Shown one piece after another: positions 25,425 through 36,446 of a DNA stretch of 64,000 bases. How positions within the stretch are numbered: the first letter of the stretch is position 1; every line of letters starts with the position of its first letter. The stretch is from contig CM077665.1 of NCBI GenBank assembly GCA_039707655.1, positions 290,474,205-290,538,204 of the forward strand, in the 5' to 3' direction. The notes under the pieces were generated by a model. That model saw nothing but the letters and a program-made list of their open reading frames with translations. It made no database searches and was not told the DNA's origin. The position numbers and the translations under genes are program-made. Source of the stretch: Elymus sibiricus. Its lineage: Eukaryota > Streptophyta > Magnoliopsida > Poales > Poaceae.

Positions 25425-25946
25425 CGTCAAGGGGGACTCCTGAGCATCGCGACTCAGGAGCCTCACTGGCCAAGTAGCCCCTCACCCCTTGGAACCGTCC
25501 TGGTGATCCGGACGGCCCAACGGCGGTTGAGGTATGCGCGGGGCCGGGCCCTGCCGACGCAGAGCTCAAAACCCTTAAGGAGGACGCTGGAGATCGTACG
25601 TCAAGGGGGACTCCTGAGCATCGCGACTCAGGACCCTCACTGGTCACGTAGCCCCTCACCCCTTGGCACCGTCCTGGTGATCCGGACGGCCCAACGGCGG
25701 CTGAGGTATGCGCGGAGCCGGGCCCTGCCGACGCAGAGCACAAGGTGTTGAAAATTTCCAAGTTAACCCGGCCTTCACCATGTTCCCTTCATGAGGGCTG
25801 CTCGAACGTCAAGGGGGACTCCTGAGCATCGCGACTCAGGAGCCTCACTGGTCCAGTAGCCCCTCACCCCTTGTTCCGTCCTAGTGATCCGGACGGCCCA
25901 ATGGCGGCTGAGGTATGCGCGGGATCGGGCCCTGCCGACGCAGAGC
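25425..25946 (+). repeat. 140-141-bp repeat, 3 spaced units
   Basis: Units at 25425, 25599 and 25807 each run from CGTCAAGGGGGACTCCTG to GCCGACGCAGAGC. They are separated by 33 and 67 unrelated bases. Read in reverse complement they match the repeats at 46318-46735 in element I. Confidence 0.9.
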
Positions 25947-26268
25947 ATCACAGCAAGCAGGAAGGAATTAAGGCGAAGAAAGCAATCGCACAATTCAATA
26001 GTTATTACAAGTATTAAAAAGTTTTCGCAAATACAAACAAGCCTAACGCCTCCGCGAGGCACGATGAACATTGCAGGAAAGGAACAAGGAAGAAGAATTA
26101 GGAGGAGCCGTCGCCACCACTCGTCCCAGCCGCGGGGAACTCGTCGTCGACGTCGCTGACATCGCCCTCTTCGCCGCTAACCCTTGCAGCTTTAGGAGGC
26201 GGAGAAACAGCGACGCAGGTGAACTTCTTCATCAGCGCCCCCACGGCGTCCTTCACGGCCGCTGCCGT

Positions 26269-27782
26269 TGAAAGCACATTTGCTCCCTTGGTGGTTTTGG
26301 TAATTAATAACAACATATAAGTCATTGAACTAGTGTTTTCACTAAGTATATTTCAGGAAAAGTTCAATGATAGGATTGGAAAAAGGATTGTGGAGATTGT
26401 GGAAATACCCCAAGATGCAAGGAAATGGATTGGCAAAGCTTCAACCAAGAGGACTCTACATTTTACTTTATGAGAAATCACTTTGAGTCCATAGGAAAGC
26501 CAATACTATTAAAAGGGGGTAAGGTACTATTGGTGAACAAAATGCTCATACGTGCACAAGTGATAGTCACCAAAAACACCCACAAGCTCTTCCACAAAAG
26601 TCTGTCCAAAGTCAAATATCCAAAATTGGTGCAACCAACACTTTCCACTCGGTGCCACCGATTCCCAAACTCAGACAGACATTAGCCAAATCCTAGCCTT
26701 TCGGTGCAACCGATTCTGCTTCGGTGCCACCAAGTTTAGGTTGCCAACTTTTTGTTACGCAAATTCACAATATCGGTACCGCCGAGATTGTTGGATCGGC
26801 GTCACCGAGAATGGGCAATCTGACGGTGGTCACCTTATCGGTGCAACCGAGTTTCATATATCGGTCTCACCGAGATTCAAAAGTTGCCACCTTTTGGTCA
26901 CTTCGGTACCACCGAGATTAACACATCGGTGTCACCGAGTTGGTCATTTTGTGTGTAACGGTTGGATTTTTTGGGATGCCTATATATACCCCTTCACCAC
27001 CACCCACTCGAAAGTGAAGCACTCAGAACTATTCCATACTTGCCCCATCCAGTTTTCTGAGAGAGAGCCACCTACCCTTGTGTTGAGGTCAAGATCTTCC
27101 ACTCCAACCATATGGATCTTGATTTCTAGCCTCCCCAAGTTGCTTTCCACCAATCCCATCTCTTCCACCAAGCCAAATCTGTGAGAGAGTGATTGTGTGT
27201 TGAGGAGTCTATCATCTTGAAGCACAAGAGCAAGGAGTTCATCATCATTGCCGAGCCTATTACCTTTTGGAGGGTGGTGCCTCCTAGATTGGTTAGGTGT
27301 TGCTTGGTACCCTCCTACTTCGTGTTGTGGAGTTGAACCAAGAAGTTTGTAAGGGCAAGGAGATCGCCTACTTCGTGAAGATCTACCCATAGTGAGGCTA
27401 GTCCTTCGTGGACGGAAGCCGTTATGGAATAGTCAAGGTTGCTACTTCGTGCACCCTTATGGGTGGAGCCCTCTGTGGACTCTCGCGACCGTTACTCTCC
27501 GTGGGTTGAAGACTCCATAAACATGGACGTACGATAGCACCACCTATCGGAACCACGGGAAAAATCATTTTGTCTACAATTGCGTTTGATCCTCTTACCC
27601 TTCCTTTCTACTCATGCTTGTTGTTACTTTCCGCTGCTATACTCTTAGACATGCATGTGTAGGGTGTACTTGACTTGCCATGAATACTAAAATCTGCCAA
27701 CTCTAAAATTGGGAAAAGGTAGAAATTTTATTTGATCAAGTAGTCTAATCATCCCCCCTCTAGACATACTTTCGGTCCTACA
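26269..27782 (+). repeat. C2 5' LTR (1514 bp)
   Basis: It begins TGAAAGCACATTTGC and ends TTTCGGTCCTACA. CGGT-N3-ACCG-like motifs cluster from about 26650 to 26940 upstream of TATATATA (26981-26988). Downstream the U5-like part is rich in conserved blocks shared with C1. Confidence 0.92.
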
Positions 27783-27784
27783 AG

Positions 27785-27796
27785 TGGTATCAGAGC
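27785..27796 (+). other. Primer-binding site of C2 (tRNA-Met type)
   Basis: TGGTATCAGAGC starts two bases after the LTR end, the usual spacing for plant Copia elements primed by initiator tRNA-Met. Confidence 0.92.
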
Positions 27797-27835
27797 TTTG
27801 GTCTCCATTGCATTGGTCTCACAACCTAGGAGAGT

Positions 27836-30025
27836 ATGGCGTCTAGTGGGGGAAATTATCACCGTAGAGGTTCGTACTTTGATGGCACTAATTTTGCTAG
27901 TTGGAAGCACTAAATGAAAATGCATATTCTTGGTCATCACCCCGCCGTTTGGGCTGTTGTTCGTGTTGGCTTGCAAGGTGAGTTCTTTGGTGATGGAAAG
28001 GAACTTGATCGTGAAGCAACCGCGGAAGAATTGAAGATGTTGCAATACAACGCTCAAGCATGCGACATTCTCTTCAACTGCCTATGCCCCGAAGAATCCA
28101 ACAAAATCAGCCGTCTTGATAATGCTAAAGAGATTTGGGATACTTTGGTTGGTATGCACGAAGGAACCGAGTCCGTGAGAGAATCCAAGTTAGATGTTCT
28201 TCAAAGTCAGCTTGACAAGTTCAAGATGAAGGATGGTGAAGGAGTCGCAGAGATGTACTCTAGTCTAGCTCTCATCACCAATGAGATTGCCGGCTTAGGA
28301 AGTGAAGAAATGACTAACAAACTCATCATCAAGAAGATACTTAGAGCTTTGGATGAGAGATACGACACCGTGTGCACATTGATCCAAATGATGCCCAACT
28401 ACAAAGATCTCAAGCCTACGGAAGTCATTGGAAGGATTGTTGCTGATGAGATGACACTCAAAGACAAAAAAGAGCTTCACAACAAGTCTAGCGGTGCTTA
28501 CAAAGCCACAAGTGATGCTCCCGCAACTTCAAGCGACAACCTTGTCACCAATGAAGAGATAAGCCTCATGGTCAAGAAATTCAAGAAGTTCTACAAGAAT
28601 AGAGGCAAAGAATGAAGCTCCAACTCAAGATATGATGAGAAGCGTTCGTCAAGTCGTGACCGCAATTGCTACAATTGTGGGAAGCCCGGACACTACTCAA
28701 ATGAGTGCACGGCTCCCTACAAACGAAGAGAAGAGTCACCTCGAAGACGAAGCTCAAGGAATGAATCACCTCAAAGAGAGAGAAGGAGTAGAGATGATCG
28801 TTATGTACGAAGACCCTCAAGGAGAAGTAGAGATTCGGAGAAGAAGGACAAGTACACCAAGAGCTACACAAGAAGAAAACATCAAGCTCATGTTGGTGAA
28901 TGTGTTTCCGGCTCCGACTCCGACAACAACTCCGAGAGAAGCTATCACTCCGACTCCGACTATAGTCAAGATGATGGTGTTGCCGGAATTGCTCTAGTGA
29001 CTACCAACTCCTATGATCTATTTTATTCACCAAACGAAGGGAGTGGAAGTTGCTTCATGGCTAAAGGACCCAAGGTATCACACCCCGAGTATCTTGATTT
29101 CAATAGTGATGAAGATGATTTGCTTTGTGATGATGACTTGCTCTTTGATAAAACTACTGATGTTAGTCAAAATGAACTTGATAATTCTCATGCTAGTCAA
29201 GACAAGTCAATTGATGATGATAAGATGAAAATAGAACAACTAACTAAAGAACTAAACACTCTTAAGTTAGCTCATGAATCTACTCTTGAAGATCATAGAG
29301 AGCTTGTAAGGACTCATGAGAATCTACGCTTCGAGAAGTTCAACTTAGAGCAAGAGCATGAGTTTCTTAAAGCTATCAATGATGATCTCCGAAGGAAGAC
29401 TTCATCTTATCTAGCCAAACGACTACTCTTGTCTACATTCATGCCACAAGTTAAAACTAAACAAACTAGTAACAAAGGCAAGAAAGGTTCTTCATCTAGT
29501 AGCAACAATTAAAGTGCTAAACCTAATGATGTTGATTCTAGTAGTTCTATTGATTCCACTAATGATGATTCTCTTAACTAAGTTACACTTGAGCAAGAAA
29601 ACGCTTTATTGAAAGGAATTATAGAGAAAGGTATCTACAAGAAGAGTCTTGCTGGATGTAAGCAATTTGAGGAAATTATACGCAAGCACGGAGGATACCG
29701 AAAGAACCATGGTGTTGGCTACTTCAACGCTAATGGAGTTGAATGGGAAGAAGGTCAATACCCCAAGCCCAAGTTTGTTCCTCAAAAGGAGAAGTATGAA
29801 AATACTCTTCCCAAGGGGATAAACACTCACGATGACCTTCCACCACAAGACCACAAGCTCAAGGGCAAGAACAAGCTTCAAGAGGACATTGACTCATATG
29901 AAGATGAATCCCTAGCTTTGGTGGAGTGGGTTCGCAAGGCTACTACAAGCTCAACTTCTACAAAGGCTACTTCAACACCAAGGATCCCCATCAACTTGAT
30001 GTGGGTTCCCAAGAAGAAGAACTAG
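27836..30025 (+). pseudogene. Copia-type gag of C2, interrupted by four stops
   Basis: A single frame runs from ATG 27836 to 30025. It is broken by TAA (27911), TGA (28613), TAA (29510) and TAA (29579). The N-terminus has the Copia gag opening FDGTNFASWK, followed by a UBN2-type gag region (AKEIWDTLVGMHEG, LDKFKMKDGEGVAEMYSSL, ALDERYDTV; about codons 95-200). A perfect CCHC zinc knuckle CYNCGKPGHYSNEC lies after the second stop (about 28671-28712), then an Arg/Ser-rich stretch, an Asp-rich stretch, a coiled coil (about 29225-29400) and the tail HGVGYFNANGVEW. The length of about 730 codons is long for a Copia gag. Gag forms the virus-like particle of the element; this copy cannot make full-length protein. 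It ends without passing into pol. Confidence 0.85.
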
Positions 30026-30908
30026 AGAGTTCTTGAGGGGTGACTCCGCCAATGAAATTCACTCACATTCTTTATTGGCAAGAACTATTTGCAATCAACA
30101 TCAACTCTATGCAATAGTCCAAGGAGTCACACATTCCCTCAAAGGTAAGCAAGGGACAAGGTAATCAACAAATCAATGGACATCATTACACATGCTTTGC
30201 CCTCCATGTCCATAGATATCCTGGTATTTGTCTCTTGTGTGTTGGGACTAACCCATGTAGGTGAGAAGAGTAAGGAAACAACAAGGATGCTCCCAATTCT
30301 TGGTGATCTTCATCAACCTTGAGCATCCACCACTACCTCACCAACATGAAGTCTTCATCGACAAAACCCAAGGTTAGTTTATCCCTCTTATGGGGGGATG
30401 TCACATCAAGGGGGAGCTTTACTCTAAGACTTGAGTTAAAGCATCTCTTAGAATGTGACGACATTAAATGCTTTATGTAAAAGTGGTAACCCCACTTGTG
30501 CTTAAACGATGAGTATGACCTATGATCAAGTATTCTTACTTGGCTCCTATGTCAATATACTCATATATAGATGACTTCGTCATCGCCCAAGTGCTTGTTA
30601 GATGCTAGTATGTATGTGCATGTTTGTCATGATTTCATTTGACATCTTATTGTGTGAGCATGTTGGTCTGCATTTTTTTCCCATTCGAGGACATCCAATT
30701 GTTGCTGTTTGGTTTTTCATTTATCTTTTGCCAATTGGATGGACAAGAATGCATAGGACGACTCTCTAGCTATCTATGCTGTCTTACCTCATATTCCTTT
30801 CATGCCGCATCACAAAATTTGAACAAGTACTTTTCGATCCCTCTGTGTGTGGAGCACTCGGAGTTCCGTATCGACAAGGACTGACCATTAAAACCTCCCA
30901 AGTGCATC
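30026..30908 (+). other. C2 inter-ORF region, no gene seen
   Basis: AT-rich sequence between gag and the internal promoter of ORF2. There is no protein domain and no RT or integrase relic. It contains only short open frames, and the place where pol would stand in an autonomous Copia element is empty. Confidence 0.6.
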
Positions 30909-31603
30909 TCGGTGGAACCAACCCACAACTCTCGGTCTCACCAAATGCCTCGGGTTGATCTGGTTTTCAATCTCGGTACTGCCGATTCCATATTCTCGGT
31001 TACACCGAGTTTCCCTGTCAGCTAACAGTTGAGGAACTCGGTGACACCGAAAATTTAGAATCGGTGACACCGACAGCAAAGGTTATATATGCTGTGGACC
31101 CGACGTTTTGAAATTCAATCTTCAAACCGTCGCGCCCCAAAACCCTAAGCTACCGCAAAGGACCCCCAGGTCGTCGCCCTTGTCTCCCCGCGCTCCTCCG
31201 CCGCTGGGATCCTCGCCGTCGACGGGCATCTTCGCCGCCGTCGCCGCCATAGCGGATCCGTCGCCAAGTTAGGGTACGGATTCGATTCTTCTTGCGCTCC
31301 CCGTCTGATTCTTGCACAATGAAGTAGATTTTATCTATAAGCCACCGTTTGCACATCTATATATCCACAAGAAAACTCAATAGAATAGCGAATGATGGAT
31401 TTTTTAGGTTTTGCCGTCCGCCTCATGAATCTCGGTAGAACCGATGCAAAATAATCGGTATCACCGATTTGGTTTTCTAGCACACTGAGAACACCTCGGT
31501 GGAACCGAGTGCCTATTTTCGGTGTAACCGAGAATGGTGCCAAGTTCCTGGAAAGCAGGTTGTTAGTCTCGGTGTGACCGAAAAATTTGTCTCGGTTGTA
31601 CCG
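30909..31603 (+). promoter_or_regulatory. Internal promoter region of C2 ORF2 with CGGT-N3-ACCG clusters
   Basis: Six spaced-palindrome motifs (starting near 30910, 30933, 30974, 30997, 31039, 31062) end about ten bases before a TATA box (TTATATAT, 31083-31090). A GC-rich leader (31105-31270) with AAACCCTAAG follows, then a probable intron (GT at 31274, AG at 31713-31714) that holds six more motifs (31432, 31456, 31497, 31520, 31570, 31593). The ORF2 ATG lies eight bases after the acceptor. This is the same motif-then-TATA layout as in the LTRs, though the surrounding sequence is not an LTR copy. Promoter and intron are inferred from signals only. Confidence 0.55.
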
Positions 31604-31721
31604 ACATACATTTGGCAGAATGCAAAATTTGAGAAATTCTTAGTTCAAACTTTCAAAAATAGCTGCTTTTTGTGATGACTTATTTTCTTCTGCTCCTCTA
31701 TACTCTATTCACAGGGTCAGT

Positions 31722-33848
31722 ATGTCAAGTGTTGAAGATAGTGAGAACAACTTCCAAGAGCAGAATATTGTCATGAGTTCAGGCACTAGTCCAGAGTCCA
31801 GCTCCTCTTCAGATCCAGGCACTCCCAGTTCTCATGGGTTGCCCAAGGCTGCTACTAGGGCCAGGAAGAAGCTGAATTCAGATGAGGAGGATTCGGATTT
31901 TGTGCCAGAGGAGATTCTTGCCAAGAAGCAAGAGAAAGCTACTAAGAAATCTGCCAATGAAGCCACTTCTTCAAGGAAGAAAGCTGTCAGGAAGGAGTAT
32001 GCTAGCTCTGAGATATTGAGAGCACCTGAGAGCTCCAGAGCTACCATGACCATTGAGCCCCCAAGGAAGTCTTTGCCTAAGAAGGCAGGGGAGAAGAAGA
32101 GAGCCAGGAAGAGGATAGTTTATGTTGTTGGCAGGCAAACCTCAATGTTTGAAGATCCAGAGGAGGCTGCTGGTGCTGCTGCAGAGGAGGAGGAAGAACA
32201 TGTTGAAAAGGCACCTCCCAAGAAGAAAAAGAAGCGTATGGCTGATGCTATGCCAAAGACTGACACATCCAAGAGCACCAAGTCTGCCCCCAAGAAGGCT
32301 GCTGCTGAAAAGCCAGAGAGGTTATCCAGACAAATTCCAGCTTCTGAAAAGAACAAGGGAACTACCTCCAGAGATATGGATGAGGATGCCATGTCTGCTT
32401 TGATGAAGCTTACACCACACCTTCCTGAACATAATGCCAGTCATCTACTTGCTGAAGATATGAAGAAGAGGAAGGATTCTGGTTTGAGGGCATGGAGAGC
32501 CATTGATCCATATGCCCAAAGGAGAAAGACAGATGTGGACTACAGATTCTACACCAAGGAGCAACAGGATTTCTATGAGACTGTGCTGCTTGACAAGAGT
32601 CCAGCTGTGAGTGACATGAGATACGTTGACTCGAAGTTCATCAAGGAGAATGAAGATTTCTTTCCAAATGTTCAAGACAACTTTCACTGCATTGGTTTGG
32701 ATGAGTTTGTTGGCAAAGAGTTTACAGCATGGAATGATGAGATGATCATGCAATTCTACTCCACTGCTCATTTCTATGGAGATGGTAGGATTGTATGGAT
32801 GACCGAAGGAGCTAGATATGAGTCCACTGTTGATGATTGGGCTGCCATCTTAGGAGTCCCAGAGGTACAGGATGGTGACTTGGATGTCTACTCTGAATCC
32901 AAGGAGAGCCACAATGCTATGTCTAACATGTACAATGAGATTCCTGCTGCTCATGTGAAGTCTCACAAGCTAGGTTCTATCTATTTCCTCCAGGTTGGCC
33001 TCCGCACCATGAACACTATTTTGAGGCATACTTTGATGCCCAAGTCAGGAGATGAGAAGATGATCCGAGGCTACTCCATCAACATGCTGATCCATCTTGA
33101 CAGACACACCAGGATTAGAGTTATGGATTTGATTGTAGAGACATTGAAGGGGGTTGCTGCTGATCAGAAGCGCTCATGCTGCTATGCACCCTATATCCAG
33201 ATGCTCATCAACTCCAAGCTAGAGAAGCACATCTTTGCTCTGGACAGACCCCACTTGCCCCTACAGCCAGATTTAGAGGATAACATTGTGGTGATGGACC
33301 CAGAACATCCCACATCAGCTGCAGCTCAAGCACAGGCAGAGGCAGAGGCAGCTAGAGCCACTAGTGCTCATGTCCCTAGGTCCAGTTGCGAGCAAATGGA
33401 TCTGTTGATATCATCGGTTCAGGGCATGCAGAAGGACATTAAGGACATTCTGAACAACCAGAACAGTCTTGTCAGGATCTTCGAGAATAGGATCAAGACC
33501 CTTAATGACAAGGTGGATGGGCTGACCAAGACAGTCAATGAGCTCAAGAAGGAAGTTGACTCTGTGCCTCTTCCTCAGTCTTCTTCTTCTGATGATGATG
33601 ATGATGAGGATGACTCACCTCTCAGGCCAGGCACACACTTCACTACCCAGGCCAGATCTGCCACCGTGCCAGCTCCACATTTGAGGCCCTCTTCATCAGC
33701 TCCTGCTACTGTCACCTCAGCTCCATCAGCTCCAGTTCCTCCAGTTGCTACTCCAACTCCATCCACGACATCAGCTGAGATCTTCGCCAACGCAGTTCTC
33801 TCGACTCCTTCAGCAACAACCGGAGGAGATCAGCCCAAGAACGCTTAG
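31722..33848 (+). CDS. C2 ORF2, intact 708-residue protein of unknown function
   Basis: This is the only long uninterrupted coding region of the window. Residues 1-165 are Ser/Glu/Lys-rich and low-complexity, with a nuclear-localisation-like basic patch (PPKKKKKRM, about 165-173). A globular region (about 260-510) includes YRFYTKEQQDFYETVL, FVGKEFTAWNDEMIMQFYSTAHF and GDGRIVWMTEGARYES. Its pattern of an entering helix, FYxT/A and a strand-turn before a conserved LGVP resembles the plant 'putative plant transposon protein' family (Pfam Transposase_32-like). This is recalled similarity, not a search. A coiled coil follows (about 560-622, MDLLISSVQGMQKDIKDIL onward), then Asp-rich and Ser/Pro/Thr-rich tails. 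There are no RT, integrase or zinc-knuckle motifs. I chose the first ATG, just after a splice-acceptor-like site. It is encoded downstream of gag in place of pol and probably transcribed from its own promoter. Confidence 0.8.
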   Translation: MSSVEDSENNFQEQNIVMSSGTSPESSSSSDPGTPSSHGLPKAATRARKKLNSDEEDSDFVPEEILAKKQEKATKKSANEATSSRKKAVRKEYASSEILRAPESSRATMTIEPPRKSLPKKAGEKKRARKRIVYVVGRQTSMFEDPEEAAGAAAEEEEEHVEKAPPKKKKKRMADAMPKTDTSKSTKSAPKKAAAEKPERLSRQIPASEKNKGTTSRDMDEDAMSALMKLTPHLPEHNASHLLAEDMKKRKDSGLRAWRAIDPYAQRRKTDVDYRFYTKEQQDFYETVLLDKSPAVSDMRYVDSKFIKENEDFFPNVQDNFHCIGLDEFVGKEFTAWNDEMIMQFYSTAHFYGDGRIVWMTEGARYESTVDDWAAILGVPEVQDGDLDVYSESKESHNAMSNMYNEIPAAHVKSHKLGSIYFLQVGLRTMNTILRHTLMPKSGDEKMIRGYSINMLIHLDRHTRIRVMDLIVETLKGVAADQKRSCCYAPYIQMLINSKLEKHIFALDRPHLPLQPDLEDNIVVMDPEHPTSAAAQAQAEAEAARATSAHVPRSSCEQMDLLISSVQGMQKDIKDILNNQNSLVRIFENRIKTLNDKVDGLTKTVNELKKEVDSVPLPQSSSSDDDDDEDDSPLRPGTHFTTQARSATVPAPHLRPSSSAPATVTSAPSAPVPPVATPTPSTTSAEIFANAVLSTPSATTGGDQPKNA

Positions 33849-34329
33849 CTATATGCCTTTGAACTTTTTGGTAACTTGTTGCCAAAGGGGGAGAAGTGTA
33901 TATAGATCTTTAGGCTTCAAGTGAGAGAGCGTTCGGTTTTTATCTTTTTTTCAAAAACCATTGGTCTTTTGGTTGCTTGTGTTAAACCTATGTGGTGTTT
34001 TGATCATACGCTTAATGTGTGCTGCTACTATTTCCTATCATTATGCTACTTATGAGATGATCTTTCACCTTTGCTTGCTTGTGTTGTGCTATGATGTTCA
34101 TTCTAATTATTCTCGCACACCACCAAGTTGTATGTGACATGGAAGAAGTGCCCCATGTACCTAATCAATTGTGCATTTGCATTCAAACGCAAATTTAAAA
34201 TAATGCACAAATTTAGGCGGAGCTCTTGCTTATCACATACTTCTCAAAGCGACGATTATATTCATTGATTATATCATATGTCGAATCTTTGATCTATATG
34301 TTGTCATCAATTACCAAAAAGGGGGAGAT
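33849..34329 (+). other. C2 3' untranslated region and polypurine tract
   Basis: AT-rich, non-coding. An early polypurine-like word (GCCAAAGGGGGAGAAG, about 33880) and the true tract (AAAAAGGGGGAGA, 34316-34328, touching the LTR) are present. Confidence 0.7.
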
Positions 34330-36446
34330 TGAAAGCACATTTGCTCCCTTGGTGGTTTTGGTAATTAATAAACACATATAAGTCATTGAACTAATGTTTC
34401 CACTAAGTATATTTCAGGAAAAGTTCAATGATAGGATTGGCAAAAGGATTGTGGAGATTGTGGAAATACCCCAAGATGCAAGGAAATGGATTGGCAAAGC
34501 TTCACGTAAGAGGACTCTACATTTTATATTGTGAGAAATCACTTTGAGTCCATAGGAAAGCCAAAACTATTTATAGGGGGTAAGGTATTGTTGGTGAACA
34601 AAATGCTCATACATGCACAAGTGATAGTCACCAAAAACACCCACAAGCTCTTCCACAAAAGTCTGTCCAAAGTCAAATATCCAAAATCGGTGCAACCAAC
34701 ACTTCCACTTGGTGCCACCGATTCCCATACTCAGACAGACCTAACCAAACCCTAGCCTTTCGGTGCAACCGATTCTGCTTTGGTGCCACCGAGTTTGGGT
34801 TGCCAACTTTCTGTTACGCAGTTTCACAAAATCGGTACCACCGAATTTGTTGAATCGGCGTCACCGAGAATGGGCAATCTGACCGTTGGTCCCCTTATCG
34901 GTGCAACCGAGTTTCATATATCGGTCTCACCGAGATTCAAAAGTTACTGCCTTTTGATCACTTCGGTACCACCGAGATTAACACATCGGTGTCACCGAGT
35001 TGGTCATTTTGTGTGTAACGGTTGGATTTTTGGGGATGCCTATATATACCCCTTCACCACCACCCACTCGAAAGAGAAGCACTCAGAACTATTCCATACT
35101 TGCCCCATCATATTTTCTGAGAGAGAGCCACCTACTCATGTGTTGAGATCATGCCATTCCATTCCAACCATATGAATCTTGATCTCTAGCCTCCCCAAGT
35201 TGCTTTCCACCAATCCCATCTCTTCCACCAAGCCAAATCTGTGAGAGAGTGATTGTGGGTTGAGGAGTCTATCAAGCAAGAGGACTCTACATTTTACTTT
35301 GTGAGAAATCACTTTGAGTCCATAGGAAATCCAATACTATTAAAAGGGGGTAAGGTACTGTTGGTGAACAAAATGCTCATACGTGCACAAGTGATAGTCA
35401 CCAAAAACACCCACAAGCTCTTCCACAAAAGTCTGTCCAAAGTCAAATATCAAAAATCGGTGCAACCAACACTTTCCACTCGGTGCCACCGATTCCCAAA
35501 CTCAGATAGACATTAGCCAAACCCTAGCCTTTCGGTGCAACCGATTCTGGTTCGGTGCCACCGAGTTTAGGTTGCCAACTTTCTGTTACGCAAATTCACA
35601 ATATCGGTACCACCGAGATTGTTGGATCGGCGTCACCGAGAATGGGAAATCTGACCGTTGGTCACCTTATCAATGCAACCGAGTTTCATATATCGGTCTC
35701 ACCGAGATTCAAAAGTTGCCACCTTTTGGTCACTTCGGTACCACCGATATTAACACATCGGTGTCACCGAGTTGATCATTCTGCCACCTTTCTAACCTCC
35801 CCAAGTTGCTTTCCACCAATCCCATCTCTTCCACCAAGCCAAATCTGTGAGAGTGATTGTGTGTTGAGGAGTCTATCATCTTGAAGCACAAGAGCAAGGA
35901 GTTCATCATCATTGCCGAGCCTATTACCTTTTGGAGGGTGGTGCCTCCTAGATTGGTTAGGTGTCGCTTGGGAGCCTCCTACTTCATGTTGTGGAGTTGA
36001 ACCAAGAAGTTTGTAAGGGCAAGGAGATCGCCTACTTCGTGAAGATCTACCCATAGTGAGGCTAGTCCTTCGTGGACGGAAGCCGTTATGGAATAGTCAA
36101 GGTTGCTACTCCGTGGACCCTTATGGGTGGAGCCCTCCGTGGACTCTCGCGACCGTTAGCCTCCGTGGGTTGAAGACTCCATAAACGTGGACGTACAATA
36201 GAACCACCTATCGGAACTACGGGAAAAATCATCATGTCTACAATTGCGTTTGATCCTCTTACCCTTCCTTTCTAGTCATGCTTGCTGTTACTTTCCGCTG
36301 CTATACTCTTAGACATGCATGTGTAGGGTGTACTTGACTTGCCATGAATACTAAAATCTGCCAACTCTAAAATTGGGAAAAGGTAGAAATTTTATTTGTT
36401 CAAGTAGTCTAATCACCCCCCCTCTAGACATACTTTCGGTCCTACA
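34330..36446 (+). repeat. C2 3' LTR with internal duplication (2117 bp)
   Basis: Compared with the 1514-base 5' LTR it reads as LTR bases 1 to about 945, then a return to base 178 at 35276 and on to about 676, then a skip to about 861 and on to the end. The second palindrome array (35455-35775) therefore lacks its TATA box, while the first keeps it (TATATATA, 35041-35048). The far end is the normal TTTCGGTCCTACA. Confidence 0.85.

Larger units (their letters stand above)
24533..26097 (+). other. G downstream non-coding region with two tandem-repeat blocks
   Basis: No gene is recognised. It contains three units with a 63-base period (from 25043, 25106 and 25169) and three 140-141-base units (25425-25565, 25599-25739, 25807-25946). 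Both blocks have homologues in reverse orientation in element I (47150-47270 and 46318-46735), in the same order relative to pol and LTR. This supports G and I being relatives. Confidence 0.7.
26269..36446 (+). mobile_element. Element C2: non-autonomous Copia-type LTR retrotransposon with extra ORF
   Basis: 5' LTR 26269-27782 (1514 bp), interior 27783-34329, 3' LTR 34330-36446 (2117 bp, internally duplicated). Flanks are GCCGT (26264-26268) and GCCGC (36447-36451), a duplication with one mismatch. The primer site TGGTATCAGAGC is at 27785-27796 and the purine tract AAAAAGGGGGAGA is at 34316-34328. The interior encodes a Copia-type gag with four in-frame stops and an intact 708-codon second ORF. 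No protease, integrase, RT or RNase H is seen anywhere. It inserted into the antisense gene of G. Confidence 0.9.
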
